Source: Isoetes taiwanensis (Eukaryota > Streptophyta > Lycopodiopsida > Isoetales > Isoetaceae). From it: DNA of 64,000 nucleotides. This document shows, piece after piece, positions 11,831 to 23,510 of this stretch. The DNA is taken from the NCBI GenBank assembly GCA_021234155.1, contig JAJEKV010000059.1, forward strand, positions 1,690,182 to 1,754,181, given 5' to 3'. A program made the translations under genes and the position numbers. The notes beneath the pieces are model-generated. The model searched no databases, was not told where the DNA came from, and worked only from the letters and a program-made list of their open reading frames with translations. How positions within the stretch are numbered: position 1 is the stretch's first letter; each line of letters begins with the position of its first letter.

Positions 11831-12599
11831 TCCGCTTTCCCATGGAATTTGGAGTGTGGAAAGTCTGGCGAAGATCCGGTGACTATGAATCTTTGGTAGG
11901 CGGACCCTTTCTCCGCCCGGGCAAAGAGTATCCATTCTTTGGGCCACGGACCCGGTTAGTCATCACAGATGGTCATCTCAATGCCACCATGGACTTGCAA
12001 ACAGGCGGGGATCATTTCGTTGACAATGCGGAACCCCTCTCTCGGATTAATCGATTCGGAAGAAGCTCGGAATATTTATCAAGTTCGGGCTCCACTGGCG
12101 TGCGCCTCTATCATCCTACCCGAATATCGATCCTTGGGGAGAAATGACTCTTGATCGGGACCGCCGTGGCTGCCTTGCTTGACCCCTACGGCTCCTTGCA
12201 ATCGAATCCAACGCGTTGATCACTTTTCGGATCGACACTCCCGCAACTCCCTGTTGATGTACACGCCAGGTCATGAAGCAACCTTTGCTAGATGAAACCG
12301 AGCAACCTCTCTTTTCACCACGCAAAGTGCCGCATCCGGTTATGCTCCAACCTCACGCACACATTGTCCGGGATATGAAGTCATACCCCATATTCGGACT
12401 CGAAGTCGAGATTGTGGATGTTGGCAACAATCAACTTTGTCGCATTCTTTGCAAACCTTCCGGCTCCTTATATCGTAGCAGGCCGCCACATTTGTTCAAA
12501 AAAATTCAAACACATTTTCGCTGGAGTTACAAAGATCTTGGGGAATCAACAAAAGCTTGGGGAACTCACCATTCCTACCAAATCGATGCGACCCGACCG

Positions 12600-13870
12600 G
12601 TGTAGCAGCGACGATCTGTGCTCAACCCTAATTACCGTGATCGCGTCAGGAAATTGACAAACTCCTTCTTTGCGGGTTTGATCTATGAGGTCAAACATTA
12701 CGAATGGATGAGCCCTATCGTCATTGCCCTTAAGCACAATGGTAAGATCGGCGTGCGTGTAGACTATCGGAAACTCAATCGGGGCCACACGGGCGTGATC
12801 ATTTTCCACTTCCTTCACGGACCAAGTTCGGAAGAAGTGGTGGACATGAGATGTACTCCTTTATGGATGGTTTTTCTGGCTACAATCAGATCTCCATCAA
12901 AGAATCTGATCAACTCAAGACCACTTTCACCACCCCGTGGGGCACTTTTGCCTACAAGGTGGTTCCTTTTGGATTATCCAACTCTCCTTCAACATTTCAA
13001 CGAATCATGCTCTCAGTTTTTCATGATTTCATGAAGGAAAATCCCTTCTTGCAAATTTTTCAAGATGATTCTCTACCCTCTGAGTTCCATGGTGACCATT
13101 TGGATAAATTGGAACTTCGTCTTCCGAAATGTGATGAGTCCCGGCATTAGTCTCAATCCTGAGAAATGCACCTTTTGCGTCACTTCTGGTGTTCTGTTAG
13201 GCCATGTTGTCAGCAAAGCAGGAATCACCACTGATCCTGCCAAAATCAGTTGTGTGCTCAAAGCTCAAGCACCAGCCAATATCAAAGAGACACGCTCTTT
13301 CCTGGGAAAGGTCAATTATTACTCCACCTTCATACCTGGACTGGCAGCCATTGCAGATCCCATTCATAAACTCGGGTGACGAATCCACCTGGGCTTGGAA
13401 TTCCCAGGCGGAAGCTGCTTTCCAACAGCTGAAGCTTTTGCTTACTCAGGCACCGGTACTTGTTCCTCCTCAATGGGACAAGCCCTTTCACGTTCATGTC
13501 GATGTCTCGGCGTTTGCTATTGGAGCTGTTCTTTCTCAAGAATATGATGCGCACACTGATAAACCAAATAAATCGCCCGGCCGAAAACTCAATTCTGCTG
13601 AGCGCAACTATTCTGCCACGGAGCGTGAAGCTTTGGGTCTCATTTTCTGTGTCCAACGCTTCCGTCATTACCTTTTGGGCAGTCAAATCAAGTTCTTTGT
13701 GGACCACCAAGCACTTCTCTATTTGATCAACAAATCCACGCCCACGGGTCGCATTGCTCGTTGGGTCCTTCTTCTCCAAGAATTTGCTCCTTTTGAAATC
13801 GTTCATAAGGGTGGCAAATCTCATGTTGTTCGGATTATCTTTCCGCATCCACCACGGATGATCCCTTGAG
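12600..13870 (+). pseudogene. element B reverse transcriptase and RNase H
   Basis: RT motifs in order: GLIYEVKHYEWMSPIV, VDYRKLNR, YSFMDGFSGYNQI, VVPFGLSNSPSTFQR, FQDD in place of Tyr-x-Asp-Asp, ISLNPEKCTFCV, LLGHVVSKAGI and ETRSFLGKVNYYSTFI. RNase H follows with VDVSAFAIGAVLSQ, RNYSATEREALGL, RHYLLGSQIKFFVDHQALLYL and HKGGKSHVV. From 12850 to 13840 the frames are nearly continuous. Shortly before 12850 and after 13840 they break where CAG or CTG would be expected (for example before the predicted ADYLSR motif). The enzyme copies the element RNA into DNA in the cytoplasmic particle. Confidence 0.85.
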
Positions 13871-14099
13871 GGTCTCGGGGCGCCTTCCACGATGCTCAAC
13901 TCTTTTTAGTCACGGCAACACCACATTGGTTTCATGATTTTCAGCAGTACCTCCTCACGGTGCTCTTCCACCCGGAAGATGAGGCGGCTCTCTCGCCAAG
14001 CGACAATCCCGTGCCGCCATCAATTTCTCCAGGAGGTCCGTGACTACACCATGGTTGGGACATCTCTACAAAAAGGGTAAGGACACCATCGATTGGCTG

Positions 14100-15249
14100 T
14101 GTTCTACCTCATGAAGTTCGGACATTGTTCGAGAAGCTCATCAAGGGCACCGGTGGTGGTCATTTTCATGGTGACACCCCGACGCGCCAAAATCCTTCTT
14201 GCGGGTATTATTATTGGCCCACGCTCTTTAGAGATGCTCCACGCCCGCCAAGACGTGTGACGCTTGCCCGTGGTGGGGCGCCCACGCCCGTGGCGCTCTT
14301 CCCTTGGCGCCGGCCGCCACGCCACTTCCCCCTTCGGCAAATGGGGAATGGACTTTTGTGGGACCTATAGATCCTCTGCGCGGCACACTTTCGTGCCGAT
14401 ACATTCGGTTCTCACCGACTCACGCCACCAAATGGGCGGAAGCTTGTGCACTTCCGGACAACACTGCTGCAAAGCATTTCGAGTCCTCTATCAACAAATT
14501 ATCACGCGATTCGGCCCCCACCGCGGGGGTCGGTGGACCGTGGTGTTCATTTCATCAATCATACTATCAAAGAGCGTGACGGATTATCTCTTGATACATC
14601 ATCACAAGAGCACACCTTACTATCCTCAAGGCAATGGGTTGGCGAAAGCACCAACAAAACTCACGGTCACCATTCTCAAGAAAATTTGTGGCGCTTCCCG
14701 CCGCAGTTGGCGGACAAAACTTCCTCTTGTTCTTTGGGCCTACAATACTTGTTTCAAGATTGCTACGGGTCACCTCCTTTTAAATTGGTTTATGGTCGGG
14801 GAAGCTCTCATGCCCTTGGAATACATCCTTCCAACACTCCGTTTTCAAGCTGGCTCTTTGCTCATAATCCACCGGTTGCTCTCAAAGAGCGGGTCTATCA
14901 ATTAGAACGGTTGGATGAACTTGAAGGGATGCTTATATTAGGTGTTCTTCATGGACAATGATTGCAAAAATCTTTACATGACAAGCGTTTGAAGACAAAA
15001 ACATTCAAACAAGGAGATTTGGTTCTTCTTTATGATTCGGTACAAAATTTTCGGGTAAACTCAAGTTTCGTTGGCTTGGCCCTTATCAAATTGTTCAAGT
15101 GGTTAGACCAAGTGTTTTCCAACTCATTTGAATTAGATGGCACTCCATTACCTACATTAGTTAATGGTTTTCGTCTCAAAGCATTTCATCACCGAGAGAA
15201 AGTGAACATCCAAACAGAGGCAGTTCAAGAATCCAACACCCGAAAGTGA
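14100..15249 (+). pseudogene. element B integrase
   Basis: The zinc-binding N-terminus is seen as GGGHFHGDTPTR and YYYWPTLFRD (His-His part) with a scrambled Cys-Cys part. The catalytic core shows GKWGMDF, a FGPHRGG remnant near the second Asp, TPYYPQGNGLAK before the Glu helix, and LVLWAYNTCFKIATGH. The C-terminal domain reads HDKRLKTKTFKQGDLVLLYD. Core order is normal for Ty3/gypsy. Multiple frameshifts separate these pieces, so no full-length protein can be read. Confidence 0.8.
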
Positions 15250-15390
15250 CTAGAAAGGCGGTAGATTATATTATAGTGGAGATTTTTTACAAAATGTGGG
15301 CCTGACCCAGCTATTTCGCTATGGGCGCGCCCTATATACAAAAAGCGGGCTCTCGAGCCCTATCTACTAAGTCCTAAGAGGAAAAACCCT

Positions 15391-15654
15391 CTACTCCGGG
15401 TTTGGAGCAGAGGTGATGCGGAGGAGATGGTAGAGGTTCTGCTCCGGATCCCAGCGAAGGTGCAGAACCACCTCCATCCCGTTGGTCTTGGTCGGGATGT
15501 TGACCATCCCGGCACACCGGCCGTCCATCACGAATGCCCGCGGTTGTGCAGCGCCAGAGATCGAACAATTCATCTTACAAGTGATCCACTCCTGACAGTT
15601 AGTCGGCATGGTGCAATCTTCGTTCAAGCCAGCAGCCGCCATACTGAGCGCCAT
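15391..15654 (-). CDS. antisense small ORF of element B, 87 codons
   Basis: An unrecognised ORF on the strand opposite to pol starts with two close methionines (MALSMAAAGLNED) and ends HLLRITSAPNPE. It has five cysteines (C14, C20, C27, C31, C47 approximately) and no membrane segment. A TATA box, ctatataaga, lies about 30 bases upstream of the first ATG, so transcription would start near it and the second ATG could be used. Position between pol and the 3' LTR, in antisense, is like the antisense ORFs known from Tat-lineage elements such as maize Grande. Sequence similarity to those was not testable. The plus strand is also open here (87 codons at 15427), so coding status is uncertain. Confidence 0.4.
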   Translation of the reverse strand: MALSMAAAGLNEDCTMPTNCQEWITCKMNCSISGAAQPRAFVMDGRCAGMVNIPTKTNGMEVVLHLRWDPEQNLYHLLRITSAPNPE

Positions 15655-15680
15655 CGGATGCCTTCGTTTCTCTCGGTTCG

Positions 15681-15690
15681 TCTTATATAG
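15681..15690 (-). promoter_or_regulatory. TATA box for the antisense ORF
   Basis: On the minus strand the bases read ctatataaga, a near-perfect plant TATA box, placed about 30 bases before the ATG at 15654. It is not part of an LTR. Alternative explanation: a chance AT-rich word in GC-rich surroundings. Confidence 0.45.
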
Positions 15691-16420
15691 CCAACTGAGG
15701 AACTCCTTGTCGGCGTGGACCCATCACACAAATCGCCAAGCGTGTTTTGCAATGCAAAATTTGTTTCTAAAATGAGAATCTGTTCTCCCGCATATCTAGC
15801 CATGGTACCTTCGACACATTCCTTTTAATGATATCCCACTTCGAGTTGCCGACATTGAATGCCATTCCTTCTTTCCCGCCCGTCGAACATTAATGGATGT
15901 CCTTTGCCATCGTCACATCCGATCTTTTCTTTCCGTCTCATCCTCACCGTTCATTGCTTCTCCCTTACGTTTTTGGGGACTTAGCCAAATTTTTGCCTCT
16001 CAATCCCCTTCTTTGCATCTTTTGACACTGGCATCATCAGCGGTTCCCGTTTGAACTCTTCATACCTCTTAAGCCTCGGGGCCAGCCCTAAAACAAACCT
16101 TTTCGTTCCTCTGCGCCTTCATCCTCCGTGCTTTCGACTTTCGTCTTCCGCCTTTGGCATCTCTCTTCGCTCGCGCAAATCATTCCCATGGCTGCCCCAA
16201 GATTTTCTACACTTCAAACTTTTTGCTCCCAAGGATCCGGCCCTTTTTGCATGTATCCTTCTTGGCCCACTTTCCGTGAAGCCCTTGTTGGCCCGATAAA
16301 AGAAGTCATTTGAGCGACACCCCTTTCTGAATTCTCTCAAATGGAACTTCCGGCTCCAAATCCGCCCGATTCGCGGCTAGTTCATCGCCAATATTGTTAA
16401 CAGCCGCAAGGTTACACCCA
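15690..16420 (+). other. element B spacer between pol and extra ORF
   Basis: GC-rich internal sequence of element B with no identified domain. It may hold the 5' part of the extra ORF, since short open pieces continue in register with the next entry. Confidence 0.4.
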
Positions 16421-16422
16421 GC

Positions 16423-17420
16423 GTGGTCGATGGCACCACTATTTCATTGACTCAACACTTGATTTCTGAGGTATTTCATATTCCCTTGCACACTCCTTGT
16501 GTATCATGGTGCGCTATACGGGATATTGATGTCCGCGAGTTTGGTGCACCCGCTTATCATGCCAATGTCCATCGTCGACCAATATCGACAAGCCTCACGA
16601 GACCTTTGTTAAATTTACGTGGCGAGAAATTCCTTGGGTATTCTATCAAGAACACCCATATCAATAAGCCTTTCTATAACCTGGTCCTCTTTGCTACACA
16701 CTCCAAACACCACATAGATTGGCCCCAAATGATGTTCTATCGTCTTCTCCAAGAAATTGGCCCCGGTACCACTTCCATTTCGAAGTTTACGTGGGAGGGC
16801 ACTTTCAAGCCCTCATCCGTCATTACTTCCCTCCCACACCACCAAATTCTCATAATTCCACTTTCGGCGCTCCCTTCCCATCAATCACCAAGTTGGCACA
16901 TCACGCCCATCTTCCCACGGTCATGACCACGGTCCACACTCATGTCTTTGTCTCTTCCTCGCTACACCATCCACTTCACACCATTTTTCCCAAACCTCCC
17001 AAACCGGGCAGCGGCCGGTTCCACCACCACAACACCCTCGTCGGTTGTTGTATCGGTATCGGCCGGGATGCTCAAGCGGGCTGCTCTTAAGTTACAAGAA
17101 TCCCAAGGCGCTCTTATGGCGAGGGTTCAACGGGCACTCGAGAGGCCTCGATGCGGTACACCAAGACCTTCAAGCTGAATCGCCCAAGTTGCAACTTTGG
17201 AGGCCAAACTTCAAGAAAAGCATGAAGCTCTCTTACGGGCTCATGCGGATCTCAAGAGTACACAAGCTCAAGTCAGCCAACTCAGACAGATCAGCGGGGC
17301 TCGGCTCGGTCGAAATTCAGACTCTATTGGAGCACAACAAGTCCAAAGCAGCTCTCCTAAGTACCAAGGGCGAAGATATTGCTAAACTCAATGCCTTGTA
17401 CTCGAATCGGGCTGTGTGAA
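16423..17420 (+). pseudogene. element B extra ORF downstream of pol, with coiled coil
   Basis: A long frame from 16423 reads LTQHLISEVFHIPLHTP and then HTKHHIDWPQMMFYRLLQEI-like sequence, resembling in style the plant transposon-protein domains placed after pol in some Athila and Tat elements. Further on, after frameshifts, EAKLQEKHEALLRAHADLKS with TQAQVSQLRQ at about 17197-17300 is a strong coiled-coil candidate. Function unknown. It could be a structural protein or an envelope-position ORF. No signal peptide or membrane helix is evident. Confidence 0.5.
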
Positions 17421-19154
17421 AATTTCAGCACTCAAGTTCAAAATCTTTCAGCCCGGGACGCTCAAAGTAAGCCTCCTTGGCGGCTCGGCTTTCTACTGAA
17501 CCTCTCGGCTCACCTCTCTTCAAGATCAACTTTACGGAGATGCGTAAAGAAAATACTCGATGGCCGGCGGAGATTGCCGTGCTAGCCGTCTCAATACACC
17601 GGGAAATCTTCCTCCCGGTCAATCCTTTCGAAGCGGGTCCGTGACCGATCCGCCTCCCTACTCGAAAAGGAAAATCGGATCCGTGATCTCGAACAACAGT
17701 TGCAACAAGCTCCGGTCTGGCGAGGAGGCTCAAGCAAAACTTGGCGACGGTACGCAATTCTTCAAAGAATGCCGGTTGACTTCCCCTGCTCCCTCACGCT
17801 ATCATGATTATGTGGTTGCTCGGCGCCACCTCTTCCTTTCAAAGTGGCACGCGGGTGATGGCCCTGTGGATATCCCATCGGCAATTGCTGATTTTTTTCG
17901 GATTTGGCGAGAACTCTCCATTGAAGACAAAGGGTTGTCTTTGTGCCCTTGTTGTCTTTGATCTCATACACTGCGTCTTGCCGATCCGGACTTTCTCACT
18001 TTCCGCGTGGTTCAGCCCATGGCTTATATCTTTCATGATTTCTATCCGGGTGATACGGGAAAACTTTGGCAATGGGCCACGCCCGACTTTTCGGGGTGAC
18101 CCTAACTGCGCAATGGGTGCCGGGATAACAATCCATATCTTGCGGATCCCTTTCGGACCCAAACTTTTCATCGAGTACATGCGAGCTTGCCAATCATTTA
18201 TCTCTCGGCAAGCGGGCGGCTGCAACAAATTAGGAAGTATCTAGGACATCAGAAGATCTTCCCTATGCACAAGTCTATATGCGACACCTCATTGGGTTAC
18301 AATCGATTCTGAGGCTCTGTTGGATAGCAAGGCGGTCCCCACGGGATGGGATAGCCCTCTGTCAACTCTCGACTCTCTGCTTCTCTTTGGGATCGGCTGG
18401 TAGCCGGGCACTTGATCCGGATCTTGTCGATCAATTTGGAGGCGCCAAGAAACCCACATACGGGCATGGTTCCTTCTCCCTATGCTTCCCGGGCGTACCT
18501 CCCGCCCCGGGTTCGACTTCGATTGGGCCTTCCTTTTTGGACCAAGGTCATGGATGGTCATGCGGGCTGGACACCACCTCGGATCTCGGCCGGATCTCCG
18601 GTGGGATCCACGTTTTGTTCGCCCGATCACATTGGGAAGAAGGTGCTACTCTGGACAACACCACCAATTGGATCTACATTGCTAATGGCGTGGTTTGGCA
18701 ACCGCGGATGCGCTTCATGGTCTCAACACCTTCTTGCGAGCGCCTCCACCTCACGATCCTTCGTCCATCTTCAAAGCGGGATTTTTTGCGCTGCCCTCAA
18801 ATGCATTTTGCTAAGCTCCTTAAATCGGCAGCGTCCCATTTTTCACTGCAATCCAAATGCCAGCGTCAGTGCCTTTGGCCTTCAGACCTGTCTCCTCATG
18901 GAGTGTCAGTACATTTCTTCAGACGCCCACGCTGCACTTGAAGACATGGTACGCTCTCGTTTTCTTATTGATGCTGATCCTGCCCTTGGCCAAAACACAC
19001 CTCAAGCTCTTCAATCACGCCAAGATCTCATCAGCCAGTACCATAATGGTGCCCGTCCTCACTCCCGTGAGGATCACTTTCAGACTGATGGCTTCCCGCC
19101 CTCCGAAACGCTTCCTCCTTTTCTTCACTCTGAGTGTCGTTTGGTGGGGGGGAG
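17421..19154 (+). other. element B 3' internal region to the polypurine tract
   Basis: Open frames of up to 317 codons occur on the plus strand, but they overlap one another with no recognised motif. The sequence is GC-rich and CAG-poor until about 18840, then CAG/CTG-rich to the 3' LTR. The polypurine tract is at 19143-19154. Confidence 0.5.
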
Positions 19155-19743
19155 TGTTAGTCCTGTGCCTCCTGGTACAGGACTATTCATGCATACGTCA
19201 GACCAGGTCAAGCTCAAAGATCCTCAGTCAACCACGGGTCAGACATCCAAGCCTCCGCAGAAGACTAAGCAAAGAAGCCACCTTGATCAAAGCCTTTGGT
19301 CATCAACAAGAGGCGCCGCTCAGACAAGTGACGGCCCGTCACCGCCCGCGTCAGCGTCAGCGTGATTCTAGGCACTTCAAGAGGCACCGCCAACATTCCT
19401 GCAAATCAGGCCTCCTTCCAGGAGTCGGCACCGAGATCAGTCAGAGTGTCTATATTGGGCCCAAGGCCATTGTACTATATATATGAGTAGAGTTAGCTCA
19501 TAAGTTTTTAGATGAGTTTTGAGTCTTGTCTCCTTTCAGTTTTCTCTCTATTGCGAGAGCTCATGTATTTTCATCATTGATATCAAGGAAGCTTATCATC
19601 TTTCTCTCATTTGTTCTGTTCTCTTTTTTTTTCTTCTCTTTCAGCAAATCCCGCGTGACATAGTCCCCCGGACTCTCCTGTTAGATCCACGGGTCCTCAC
19701 AGAGGGCTGTCTTCCAGGAGTTCCCGAACCCAGACCCCAAACA
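19155..19743 (+). repeat. 3' LTR of element B
   Basis: 589 bp, starting TGTTAGTCCTG directly after the polypurine tract and ending CCCCAAACA before ACAAG. It retains CAG/CTG words that are altered in the 5' copy. Confidence 0.92.
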
Positions 19744-19748
19744 ACAAG

Positions 19749-20640
19749 AGTATGAGCATGTGCCTGTGTATGCAGTGCAAAAAGAAAGAAGAAAATCCAA
19801 AGATGAAGAGGCTGCACCTAAAATCAATGAATCCAAGAGTGAGATGGCCAAAATGTCTGAGACCATTGCGATCCCGACCAAACAACTCTTAGAGTTGAAA
19901 AAAACGAAAAAAACTTATCCTCCTTGTGCACATTGTTTCAAAGATACTCATCCTTCTGATATTTGCTATTACAGGGCATGCTTAAAATGTGGAAAGAAAG
20001 GTCATTTTGGAAAAATTTGCCCTGTGTGCAACTTCTGCAAGGAAACAGGTCATCTTGAAGACAAGTGTTTTGTCAAAGAATACTTTGACAAGCAGGACAA
20101 AGGCAAGAAATTGGAAGGAACATCGCCATCGGGGTTTGTGGAGGAATATGAGGAGCGAGGGAAGAGATCATGGTGGTGCAAACAAGAAAAATGTTGGAAA
20201 ATGGAACACCTGCAGATAAAGGTATGAGCAAGAACCTTCCTGTCAACAAAGAAGTTCAGGTAATAGCTCCACCTCCTTTTGAGAAGTTTAATAAAAAGGA
20301 GAAAGAGTTAGATGAGCTAGACATGATCCTAAAAAGTTCCAAAGTGAGCATAGATCTCCTCACGCTTCTCAAAATTGCACCTAGCTATAGAGAGAAAATA
20401 TTGAAGTGTAATGATGTTGAACAAATTTCATTTACTGATGTGCATGAGACAGAGAAAGTTGTATTAACTCAAGAAGAAAAAGATCCAGGTGCCTTTACTT
20501 GCTCAGCTAGTTTAGGTAACTTGCATTTGTCTAGGGTCTTGCTAGATGGAGGCTCCCCATTAAATGTCATGCCTCAGCATGTAATGAAGAAATGTGGTCT
20601 TGCGGTCACTCAACCATCACCTGGGCTTGACAAGTTTTTT
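19749..20640 (+). pseudogene. element A gag zinc knuckles and protease
   Basis: The reading frame is open from the nested-element boundary to 20227. It has a basic linker, then CAHCFKDTHPSDIC, CLKCGKKGHFGKIC (a perfect C-x2-C-x4-H-x4-C) and CNFCKETGHLEDKC. A second frame to about 20655 carries an acidic spacer and VLLDGGSPLNVMP, the retropepsin loop with Asp-Gly-Gly. About 25 codons later the sequence jumps to the region after the RT domain, so the protease C-terminus and RT core are deleted. Confidence 0.8.
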
Positions 20641-21250
20641 GAGAATGTATGTGCCTAACTTTTCACACATCATAAGTCCTTTGGCAGCTCTGACACGTGT
20701 TGGCAAGTATAATAAGAATGAGAGCAAATTTATTGCAATAGAATGGACAGATGAATGTCAAACTGCATTTGACCTGTTGATAACTTCCATATGCCAATCA
20801 GAGATTCTGAAACCACCAGACCTTGCTCAACCATTCGGGCATATATCGGTGTCACTAGCAAAGTCAGTAGGCATAGCACTCATGCGAAGCATGGGATAAT
20901 ATCTTTGCCAAAGACAAAATTTGGTCCGATCCGAGAGAAACGGATACCCTAGAATGGAAAAAAGTGTAGCTGGAATAATGTTTTTCCTACAAAGGCTTGG
21001 TCATATAGTTCAAGCACAATGAGGTAAAAGTAATGATGCATCAAAATCCTATTCCCATCTTTGTTCGAGAAAACTTCGAGTAAAGGCTAAATTATGTAGA
21101 TGGGCTTGCAAGATACATGATTACAATTTAAATGTTAGAAACTGTCAAAACAATTAAAAGTCCTAGTGATTATTTGACCAATAAGGTGTTTGAGTTTGAA
21201 GATTTTAATGGTTTGAGCATCGATGAAGTGTGTGAGATTGCTACTAACCT
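20594..21250 (+). pseudogene. element A RNase H remnant (RT core missing)
   Basis: FLRMYVPNFSHIISPLAALT, IEWTDECQTAFDLL and EILKPPDLAQPF are the tether that follows RT in Ty3/gypsy Pol (the Tyr-x-x-Phe-Ile then Pro-Leu-x-x-Leu and Trp-x-x-x-Cys-x-x-Ala-Phe pattern). RNase H itself is only traceable as KSVAGIMFFLQRLGHIV and a degenerate YVDGLARYMI. None of the catalytic RT motifs occur between the protease and this point. Confidence 0.75.
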
Positions 21251-21429
21251 TGTGCTATCTAGCAAGATGCAAGAAGATTGGCGGGGATGAAATCATCAAG
21301 TTTCTCCAAAGATAAGGAGGTGCCGAAAAAAACTTTACAAGCCGGTGAGGAGATTCGAGAGAAAAAGCAAAACCTACAGGATGATTGGAGAGGTATTATG
21401 TAAGATTGATCAAGTATGGTGTCCTTCCG

Positions 21430-22566
21430 AGGTGTGTTGACAGGTCGAAAAGCCGAAGTTGATCTTGGAGGCTTGTCATGAAGGAATTTGTGGAGGCCAC
21501 TATCACGGTGACACAACCGCAAAAAAAAAAAATACTCAGTCCGGATATTATTGGCCTAGCTTGTTTAAAGATTGTTATGAGACCATTAGGAGATGCCATA
21601 AATGCGGATACATGGAAGAAGAATTCTTGACCTGGCTTTGCTTTGACTAGCATCACGTCTCCGTGTCCATTCCGGACTTGGGGACTAGACTTCATAGGAC
21701 CTATAAATCCAAACTCTCCCTCTCAAAGATGAATACATACTAGTGGCAACAGATTTCTTCACCAAGTGGGGCGGAGGCTGTCCCATTGAGACAAGCAAAT
21801 GCCCTAACAACCTGCCGGGTTCCTCCATGAAAACATATGCACTAGGTTTGGCATCCCTCCGAAAATAGTTTCGATTGAGGCACTTTCGGTTCATGAATGA
21901 TGTGATCAGCAACCCGCTAAAACCTTGAAAGTAAAGCATGTGAAAAGCTCAAAGATACTACCCTCAAGGCAATGGCCAGTGCTGAATCTACCAACAAGGT
22001 GCTAAAAGCTATTCTCAAGAAAACAATAGAGGTGCATAAAAAAAAAGATTGGCACCTTAAATTACATGATGCACTTTGGGCATATAGAACCACAATTAAA
22101 AGTGCTACTAATCATACACCTTTTGCTCTTGTCTATGGTGTTGAGGCTGTTGTTCAGTGGAATTGGAGTTGCCCTCATTAAGGTTAGCTCTAAAGATTCA
22201 AAATGCGGATAGAGGAAGCATACAGGGGAAAGGTTTGATAGGTTGCTCCATCTAGAAGAAGAGAGGTTTGAAGCGAGAGAATACCATGTTACTAAAGAAA
22301 GCAAAGGATGCAGCAACATTCAAGGCCATTCACAAATTGCAAGGAAGTTTCAAAGAGGGAGAGCTAGTTCTCAAGTGGGACAAGGCAAAGGAAAAACACA
22401 AAGTAAATTTGATTGCTTATGGGAAGGGCCATACAAAATCTGGACACGCAGTGGTACAAATTCTTACTTCGGAAGATATCACAACAGTCAGACAACTCAT
22501 GAACCCTATAAACATATTGCATCTGAAAAGGTATTGGCAACAACATATTTGTATGAGTTTGTTTGA
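21430..22566 (+). pseudogene. element A integrase
   Basis: HHCC zinc domain: EACHEGICGGHYHGDTTA, YYWPSLFKDCY and CHKCG at 21459-21610. The core starts with TWGLDFIGPI, then decays. NKVLKAILKKTIEVHKKKDW and LHDALWAYRTTIKSATNHTP mark the end of the core at 21972-22140. The C-terminal domain reads FKEGELVLKWDKAKEKHKV and ILHLKRYW to about 22560. Compared with a working integrase, the catalytic Asp-Asp-Glu context is mostly unreadable. Confidence 0.75.
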
Positions 22567-23510
22567 ATAGAATAGTTATTGGATAGTTAGCCATTTGAGT
22601 TATTAGAGACACTAGCTTTAAAATTAATAGGCATGTTCCTTAAAGATGTGGATGCTTGTGCTCTTTTAGTGTTATTTTGAAATTGCTTTCATAAAACAAA
22701 AAAAAAAAAAAGAGAAAAAAAAGAGAAAAAAGAGAAAAAAGGAAAAAAGGGAAAACAGGTTTAACTTTGATATCTTGTGTGTATTATGATGCTGCAGTTT
22801 GAGTTCACAGTCATGAAAGCATAGGAGGAGTTGTTTTCTAACACATATAGAACTTGTCATGACAGGTTCATCAATCTGAATAATCTCCACCTGAGCAAAC
22901 AGTTGCCTTCCAATTCATATCAACCAAAATTCTTCACTGATGCAGGATCCCAAACAACTAGCTGGGAGGACGTGGTACTAACATCATGTTTTTTTCCACA
23001 CCTGCAGGTTCACTTGATACATTCCATTCATGTTCATCTGCCTTTGTTCCATTCTCATCTAGCCCTTGCTTCCCAAATCTTTTTCAAAAGAGAAAACACA
23101 GCCTGCTACCTTTCATCAGCCTTCCATAAAGGTAGCTCAAGTTTTAGAAAAAGTCAAAAAAAAAAACACTCCCAACTCAAGTCACTGTTCCTACTCCACA
23201 CATATCTCAAAAAGAAGTCAAGCAAGTCAAGTCAGGTCATGAGTCAACTCACCCTCAGAGTCAAGTCCCTGTTCCCACTCCATATAAACATCCTTCTGAA
23301 GACATCCATTCAAACATCACTCACATCCTTATGTCCATCTGTTCAGACTTTCCCCAACATCATTTCCATTGTTTTTTCATCTCTTTTTATCACCCTTGCT
23401 GCCCATATTCTCAGAATTTCCATTCTCTTGCACTACCATCACCATTCTTCTGTCATATTTTGCTCACAAGGCTGAGGGGACCAGCCATTCCTTTTCCTTG
23501 TTTAGCATGA
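22567..23510 (+). other. element A 3' untranslated spacer
   Basis: A purine run of A with scattered G spans about 22694-22760. Repeats of caagtca occur at 23215-23240. The 3' LTR is preceded by aaggctgaggggaccagcc, a weak polypurine candidate about 25 bases from the LTR. No further ORF is supported. Confidence 0.5.

Larger units (their letters stand above)
8704..19743 (+). mobile_element. LTR element B (Ty3/gypsy) nested in A, 11.0 kb
   Basis: LTRs at 8704-9285 and 19155-19743 start TGTTAGTC and end CCCCAAACA. ACAAG flanks both sides (8699-8703 and 19744-19748). A polypurine tract, ggtgggggggag, abuts the 3' LTR at 19154. Internal order is Gag with three zinc knuckles, protease, RT-RNase H and integrase, followed by about 3.9 kb of extra sequence before the 3' LTR. 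The order RT-RNaseH-integrase defines Ty3/gypsy. The long 3' region and an antisense ORF recall the plant Tat lineage, but that placement is an inference without a tree. Confidence 0.92.

Noticed and set aside
18412-19365. 317-codon plus-strand ORF running into the 3' LTR of B
   Set aside because: It crosses the polypurine tract and LTR border and overlaps other long frames. No motif was found. Probably chance openness in CAG-altered, GC-rich sequence.
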